DNA from: an uncultured Clostridia bacterium
GTDB taxonomy: Bacteria > Bacillota > Clostridia > Christensenellales > Borkfalkiaceae
Length of the DNA: 19,826 nucleotides
Reading direction: 5' to 3'
Assembly: GCA_937915565.1 (NCBI GenBank)
Contig: CALDMH010000079.1
Location: 1 to 19,826 of the forward strand
Shown piece after piece: positions 15,448 to 19,826 of this stretch. Position 1 is the stretch's first letter. Every line of letters begins with the position of its first letter. The position numbers and the translations under genes were made by a program. The notes under the pieces were generated by a model. That model worked only from the letters and a program-made list of their open reading frames with translations, was not told the origin of the DNA and searched no databases.

Positions 15448-15536
15448 TTTATCTCCTTTTGCCGAACGATTTCCGTCCGACGTAAAATCCTATAACCGTA
15501 GCCGTGTGAGATTTATCGTTTCGGTTGGCGGTTGTT
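15448..15536 (-). other. Largest intergenic gap (sua5 to rpiB), possible leader of rpiB
   Basis: This 89-bp stretch is the only gap over 45 bp. It ends with the rpiB ribosome site. An imperfect inverted repeat, CCGAACGAT at 15462-15470 and ATCGTTTCGG at 15515-15524 (one bulged base), flanks about 44 bp. No convincing -35/-10 pair or U-tract terminator was found. It could hold a promoter, a folded leader, or only the remains of a lost gene. Confidence 0.3.
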
Positions 15537-16535
15537 TTATTCGTATTTTTTACAAGCTTTGGAAAGCCTGTTCATAATCCCCACGTCCACGTCGCTGCCC
15601 GTTTCAACCTCGAACGCGATAAGCATATCCGCAAGGCCTTCGCTTTCGTGAAGCTTATCGTAAAGGTTGGAAGCTATCTCCTCTGCGGTCGAACCGAGCC
15701 TTAAAACGTTTCCGTGAATTTCGGAAAGCATAGCGTCGTCGCACATAAAATACGGACGCTGACCTTTTGCTTTTACTTCGTCGTATAACTTTTGAGCAAG
15801 CGCAACCTGATTCCGTTTAAACAACGCCGTTTCGCATTTAGGGCAATAATGACGATATTTCATTCCGGGAGCGCGAATTTTATCGGTCGGTTTGTTTTGC
15901 GAATATCCGCACTTACCAACGACCGATTTTATCATATCCGCCGTAACGAGTCCGCTTCTCAAAATTATCGGCGTATCCGTAGTTACGTCTAAAACCGTGC
16001 TTTCTATTCCCCCCGTACATTTGCCGCCGTCGAGAATAAGCGGAATTTTACCTTTTAAATCCTCGTAAACGTGCATTGCCGTTACGGGGCTGGTGTGCTT
16101 CGACACGTTGGCGGAAGGCGCGGCGACGGGTACGTTTACCGCCCGCAAAAACCTTTGCGCGGCTTCGCTTGACGGGATTCTTATGCCCACCGTATCGAGC
16201 CCGCACGTTGCGACGGGGCTTATCATTCCCTTGCTCCTGTAAACCATCGTGAGCGGCCCGGGAAGAAAAGCTTCTCTCAATTTGTAAACGTAATCGTAAT
16301 CGACGTAAACGAGCTTATCTACGTCGTAATCCTTATGAACGTGAACGATTAAAGGATTATCCTGCGGCCTGCCTTTTGCTTCAAATATTTTTTTTACTGC
16401 TTCGTCGCTATAAGCAATCGCGCCGAGCCCGTAAACGGTCTCCGTCGGGAAACCGACGAGTTCGCCGTTTAAAATATATTCTCTCGCTTTGTTAAGCGAT
16501 TCCTCGTTCACTTTGCTTATTATCGTTTCGTACAT
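15537..16535 (-). CDS. tsaC: L-threonylcarbamoyladenylate synthase, Sua5 type
   Basis: A 332-residue two-domain Sua5 protein. It makes threonylcarbamoyl-AMP from threonine, bicarbonate and ATP, the first step of tRNA t6A37 modification. The YrdC domain (about 5-200) has GFPTETVYGLG (28-38), KGRPQDNPLIVHV (54-66), VGIRIPSSEAA (116-126) and PVAAPSANVS (136-145). The linker motif APGMKYRHYCPK (222-233) and the C-terminal Rossmann-like domain (about 235-330) mark the long Sua5 form rather than short TsaC. I chose the ATG at 16535, one base after the dnaB stop, because the family starts close to there; an in-frame ATG at 16622 lies inside dnaB. The site GGGGAAG upstream is modest, so coupling to dnaB translation is likely. 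The synonym is sua5. Confidence 0.94.
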   Translation of the reverse strand: MYETIISKVNEESLNKAREYILNGELVGFPTETVYGLGAIAYSDEAVKKIFEAKGRPQDNPLIVHVHKDYDVDKLVYVDYDYVYKLREAFLPGPLTMVYRSKGMISPVATCGLDTVGIRIPSSEAAQRFLRAVNVPVAAPSANVSKHTSPVTAMHVYEDLKGKIPLILDGGKCTGGIESTVLDVTTDTPIILRSGLVTADMIKSVVGKCGYSQNKPTDKIRAPGMKYRHYCPKCETALFKRNQVALAQKLYDEVKAKGQRPYFMCDDAMLSEIHGNVLRLGSTAEEIASNLYDKLHESEGLADMLIAFEVETGSDVDVGIMNRLSKACKKYE

Positions 16536-16536
16536 A

Positions 16537-18015
16537 TCAGAACACTTCCCCGAACTCGTCGCCGGAAAGCGGAGCGTCGTCATCGGAAACAGGCGGAACG
16601 TCGCCGTCCGAAATCCTTTCAAAATCGCGCTTTTTTCCTCTCTCCGCGGGAATTTGAATATCGTTTATATAGTTTGCGGGCGGATTGATAAACTTGGAAT
16701 TTTCGCCCTTGAAGAGCAAATCGAAATCCCTGCACTCGCCTGCTCTGTTTTTTGCAATGATTATCTGCGCGACGTTCTTTTTAACCTTTCCTTGCTCGAT
16801 TTCCTTTTCCTCGGCGGCAAGGTCGGGCCTGTGAATGAACATAACTATATCCGCGTCCTGCTCGATTGCGCCCGATTCACGCAAGTCCGACAATACGGGC
16901 TTTTGTCCCTTTCTTCCCGTTACGAGACGGGAGAGCTGCGAAAGCGCGATAACCGGAACGTCGAGTTCCTTGGAAATCATTTTAAGACCTCTTGAAATTT
17001 CGGTTATTTCCTGTTGACGGCTGTCGCTTTGCTTTATGGCGTTCATAAGCTGAATATGGTCGACGACGACAAGCCCCAAACTCCCCTCGCGACTCTTCAA
17101 CCTCCTGCATTTCGAGAGAATTTCGGCGCAGGTGGTCATCGACGTATCGTCGACGAAAATCTTGGTGTCGTTGAGTATTTTTTGAGCCTGCCATAATTTT
17201 TGCCAGTCCTCGTCTTCGAGTTTGCCTTTAAGCGCGCTCTGATTTGAAACGTTGGCAACCGAACACATCATTCTTTGCGCAAGTTCTTCCTTCGTCATTT
17301 CGAGAGCGAAGACGGCGCAAACCGCCTTTTCCTTTATGGCGATGTTTTCGACGATGTTCATAGCGAGCGTGGTTTTACCGATAGACGGCCTTGCGGCAAG
17401 AATAATCAAATTGCCCGTATGCAAGCCGTTGGTGAGCTTATCGAGCTCGGTAAAGCCCGTTTTCAAACCCTGGAAATAGTCTTTATTCTTTTGAATATTC
17501 TCGAATTTATCGAGAATTTTGTTAAACGAGCCGTTGATATTGGTGAGCGAACTCGTGTCGAGTTGCTCGGAAATATCGTAAATACATTTTTCGGCAAAAC
17601 CAACGGACTTGCGATAATCGTTTGAGTTTCTCGCGTCGTCCGAAATTTTATCCGCGCTCCTGATGAGTTTTCTTAACGTGCTGTCGCGCTTAACTATATC
17701 GAGATAATAGTTATAATTCGCGGCGGAGGGCGTAGTTCTCGCAAGCGAAGTGAGATAATCCATTCCGCCCGCTTTTTCGAGCGTGGCGTTTTTCTCCATT
17801 ACGTCCGACAACGTTACGAGGTCTACCGGAGTGTTCACCGAAGATATTTGATACATTGCCGAAAATATAAGCTTATGAGATTCGAGATAAAAATCCTCCT
17901 CTTTAAGCTTGGAGATGATTTCGTATTGTAATTCCATATCTATGAGTATAGAACCGAGGACGGATTGCTCCGCTTCGAGATTATACGGCATAGCGTTGGT
18001 TTTCATTTGCGCCAT
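16537..18015 (-). CDS. dnaB: Replicative DNA helicase DnaB
   Basis: The hexameric helicase of the replication fork (DnaB of E. coli, called DnaC in Bacillus), 492 residues. The N-terminal domain begins with MPYNLEAEQSVLGSILID (9-26); the RecA-like domain has Walker A ARPSIGKTT (208-216), Walker B LGLVVVDHIQLM (313-324), SQLSR (359-363) and LSDLRESGAIEQDADIVMFIHR (375-396). No intein interrupts the Walker region. H320 stands where Tyr is common (VDYLQ). The C-terminal tail (about 469-492) is acidic, a possible interaction tail. The start has a GGAAAGGG site upstream. In many Bacillota dnaB follows rplI; here it follows pepF by 44 bp and is followed directly by sua5, an unusual setting but not a sign of transfer on its own. 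Confidence 0.97.
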   Translation of the reverse strand: MAQMKTNAMPYNLEAEQSVLGSILIDMELQYEIISKLKEEDFYLESHKLIFSAMYQISSVNTPVDLVTLSDVMEKNATLEKAGGMDYLTSLARTTPSAANYNYYLDIVKRDSTLRKLIRSADKISDDARNSNDYRKSVGFAEKCIYDISEQLDTSSLTNINGSFNKILDKFENIQKNKDYFQGLKTGFTELDKLTNGLHTGNLIILAARPSIGKTTLAMNIVENIAIKEKAVCAVFALEMTKEELAQRMMCSVANVSNQSALKGKLEDEDWQKLWQAQKILNDTKIFVDDTSMTTCAEILSKCRRLKSREGSLGLVVVDHIQLMNAIKQSDSRQQEITEISRGLKMISKELDVPVIALSQLSRLVTGRKGQKPVLSDLRESGAIEQDADIVMFIHRPDLAAEEKEIEQGKVKKNVAQIIIAKNRAGECRDFDLLFKGENSKFINPPANYINDIQIPAERGKKRDFERISDGDVPPVSDDDAPLSGDEFGEVF

Positions 18016-18059
18016 AACTTACCCTTTCCTTGACTGTTTTTAATTTAATATTACGAGTT
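18016..18059 (-). other. pepF-dnaB intergenic spacer
   Basis: An AT-rich 44-bp spacer ending in the dnaB ribosome site. I see no hairpin followed by a T-run and no well-spaced -35/-10 pair, so pepF and dnaB may be co-transcribed, although a weak promoter cannot be excluded. Confidence 0.4.
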
Positions 18060-19826
18060 TTACAAACTTTCAAATTCGGCGAGCGTGTTTTCAAACGACT
18101 TCATAGCCGCCTTGAACGCGTCTTTCTTCGTGAGGTCTACGCCCGCAAGTTTAAGAAGCTCTACGGGGCTGTCCGAACCGCCGGAAGAAAGGAATTTGAA
18201 ATAATCCTGAACGGCTTTTTCACCTTCGCTGTAAATTCTTTCCGCAATCGAAATCGCGCTTATTATACCCGTTGCGTATTTGTAAACGTAAAACGAGTTG
18301 TAAAAATGCGGTATTCTCGCCCATTCGTATGCGATTTCATCGTCGGAAACGATTGCGTCGCCATAATATTTTTTGTTGAGTTCGAGATATTTTTCGTTTA
18401 AGAAATCCTTCGTGAGAGGAACTCCCTTTTCGCAGGCGTCGTGAGCGATATACTCGAATTCGGCAAACATCGTCTGACGGAAAAGCGTGGTGCGAATCAT
18501 ATCCATATAGTAAGAACAAAGATATTTTTTAAGCTCTTTGTTGTCGGTGTTTTTAAGCAGATATTTAAGAAGCAAAACTTCGTTTACCGTGCTTGCGACT
18601 TCCGCAACGAAAATCTTATATTCGGCTTTGGCCTTGGGTTGAGCCGCCTCGGATTTATACGAGTGCATCGAGTGACCGAGTTCGTGCGCGATAGTAAATA
18701 TATCGTGAATCGTAGGCTGATAATTGAGAAGAACGTACGGGTGAGGCATTGCGTAAACGCTTATGCTATACGCTCCGCTTCTCTTTCCTTCCGTTTCTTC
18801 AACGTCAATCCAGCCGTTGTCGTGTGCGGTTTGAAGAAGTTTGCCGTAATCCTCGCCGAGAGGCGCAAGTCCTTTTTTAACGAGTTTGAAAGCGTCCTCG
18901 TAAGAAAGTTTGAGGTCGTCGTTTTCAACGAGCGGCGTGTAAATATCCCACATATGCATTTCGTCGTAACCGAGAACGTCTTTGCGGTCCTTAATATATC
19001 TGTGCATAAGGGGGAATCCCTCGTTCACGCTATCCAGAAGGTTTTGGTAAACGACGGGAGATACGTCCTCGTTGTCGAGAGCCTTGGCAAGGCAACCGTC
19101 GTATTTTCTTACCCTTGCAAGGAAAACGTCCTTATTTACGTTTCCGATGTAGGTTGCAGAAATGGTGTTGATGAGCGAAATGAAAGCGTTGTAATAAGCC
19201 TTGAACGCTCTTTCTCTCACGTCTCTATCCTTATTTTGAAGCAACAAGCCGTAAACTCCGTGGGTAACCTTCACCTTTTCGCCGTTTACGTCAATCGTCG
19301 GGAACGGCAAATCGGCGTTGTCAATCATTCCGAAAATATCGTGGAAAGCTCCGAAAACCTGTCCGCCCATAGCGAGAACGTTTTCGCTTTCCTTGGAAAG
19401 AACGTGCTTCTTGCCTTTCAAAAGTGTTTTAAGCATATAATCGTAATCTTTGAAATCGGGATTTGCGATTATCGCTTCGAGTTTTTCATCGGGAAGCGAC
19501 GTTATTTCGGGCGTCATAAAAGAAATGCTCGAACTATAAGTTATAATTACGTTTTCGACTTTCGTCAAAAGCGCGTTGGACTCGGAATCTCTCGCGTCGA
19601 GGTCCTTTTTCATATAAGCGTAAACGTCGAGTTTTTCGAGAACCGCTTCCACTTCGTCCATCTCTTTAAGACATTTAAGCAAAACCTTTTCGTCCGAAAG
19701 TTTTCCCTCGTAAGAAGAAAAATCGACTTTCTTTGAAACGTCTTCGAGCAAATCGTCGAATTCTTTTTGGTCTTTAAAAATATCCGTGAGTTTCCATTTG
19801 AGATTTTCAGCTACTTCGTTTCTGTT
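18060..19826 (-). CDS. pepF: Oligoendopeptidase F (M3B metallopeptidase), 5' end outside window
   Basis: 588 codons are visible, open at the upstream window edge. The visible N-terminus (NRNEVAENLKWKLTDIF) matches the usual beginning of PepF proteins, so probably only a few residues are missing. The TTG at 19751 is not needed as a start. PepF is a cytoplasmic zinc peptidase that cuts peptides of about 7-17 residues. The catalytic zinc motif HELGH is encoded at 18686-18672 (visible residues 381-385) in TIAHELGHSMHS; E409 in AEVAS is the likely third ligand. The rest is the all-helical M3 fold, ending near the stop at 18060. No signal peptide can be judged. The gene is 44 bp upstream of dnaB with no terminator between them. 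The family match is clear; exact peptide preference is not known. Confidence 0.94.
   Translation of the reverse strand, partial: NRNEVAENLKWKLTDIFKDQKEFDDLLEDVSKKVDFSSYEGKLSDEKVLLKCLKEMDEVEAVLEKLDVYAYMKKDLDARDSESNALLTKVENVIITYSSSISFMTPEITSLPDEKLEAIIANPDFKDYDYMLKTLLKGKKHVLSKESENVLAMGGQVFGAFHDIFGMIDNADLPFPTIDVNGEKVKVTHGVYGLLLQNKDRDVRERAFKAYYNAFISLINTISATYIGNVNKDVFLARVRKYDGCLAKALDNEDVSPVVYQNLLDSVNEGFPLMHRYIKDRKDVLGYDEMHMWDIYTPLVENDDLKLSYEDAFKLVKKGLAPLGEDYGKLLQTAHDNGWIDVEETEGKRSGAYSISVYAMPHPYVLLNYQPTIHDIFTIAHELGHSMHSYKSEAAQPKAKAEYKIFVAEVASTVNEVLLLKYLLKNTDNKELKKYLCSYYMDMIRTTLFRQTMFAEFEYIAHDACEKGVPLTKDFLNEKYLELNKKYYGDAIVSDDEIAYEWARIPHFYNSFYVYKYATGIISAISIAERIYSEGEKAVQDYFKFLSSGGSDSPVELLKLAGVDLTKKDAFKAAMKSFENTLAEFESL

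Noticed and set aside
16536..16622. Longer in-frame start for sua5/tsaC
   Set aside because: The extra 29 codons lie inside dnaB and give a sequence not typical of Sua5; the family begins close to MYETI.
16537..18015. Intein in dnaB
   Set aside because: Walker A, Walker B and the DLRESG region follow in normal spacing with total length 492, so there is no insertion.
18441..19736. A 431-codon open frame on the plus strand opposite pepF
   Set aside because: It is exactly codon-aligned antisense to pepF and open only because pepF avoids TTA, CTA and TCA codons there. It has no ribosome site or recognisable domain, and PepF motifs are clear on the other strand.
1..19826. CRISPR arrays, insertion sequences, tRNA or rRNA genes, phage or toxin-antitoxin genes
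   Set aside because: No tandem repeat-spacer pattern, terminal inverted repeat, transposase motif or cloverleaf was seen; genes fill nearly all of the window.

Overview
The window looks like a chromosomal segment of a Bacillota bacterium, most likely an uncultured gut-type Clostridia. I infer this from the clostridial glgB-glgC-glgD-glgA-glgP gene set (GlgD is a Bacillota hallmark), strong AGGAG-type ribosome binding sites before most genes, a Gram-positive ClpC, a two-domain Sua5 and a PepF oligopeptidase. Base composition is moderate by eye, with many CpG dinucleotides. All 14 genes lie on the minus strand, so transcription runs from high to low coordinates. The window is almost entirely coding: the largest gap is 89 bp, and no tRNA, rRNA, mobile element, CRISPR array or clear intrinsic terminator was seen.

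In transcription order, the first block is housekeeping: pepF (18060-19826, 5' end outside the window), dnaB (16537-18015), sua5/tsaC (15537-16535), rpiB (14998-15447) and galU (14086-14964). Next come clpC (11578-14064) and an unassigned xylose-isomerase-like TIM-barrel protein (10781-11572). The second block is a nearly complete glycogen pathway: pgi (9328-10761), glgB (7441-9312), glgC (6234-7424), glgD (5113-6222), glgA (3417-5096), glgP (960-3392) and a GH13 alpha-glucan hydrolase (1-963, 3' end outside the window).

From clpC to the GH13 gene the spacings are -4 to +24 bp, and glgP and the GH13 gene share an ATGA stop/start overlap, so this part is probably one operon. The enzymes form a cycle. 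Pgi links fructose-6-P and glucose-6-P. GlgC with GlgD makes ADP-glucose from glucose-1-P. GlgA polymerises it and GlgB branches it. GlgP returns glucose-1-P, and the GH13 enzyme probably trims maltodextrins or branches. GalU also uses glucose-1-P, for UDP-glucose. No phosphoglucomutase is present, so the Glc-6-P/Glc-1-P step must be encoded elsewhere.

The most unusual signal is compositional, not a gene: reading the whole window by eye, the palindrome CATG is absent and GATC occurs once, although tens of each would be expected. Other points of interest are a lysine-rich 80-residue N-terminal extension and altered KxGGL motif in GlgA, a cysteine cluster in the ClpC N-domain, clpC placed in a glycogen operon without ctsR/mcsAB, and the unassigned TIM-barrel enzyme. 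Everything else appears to be ordinary metabolism and housekeeping.
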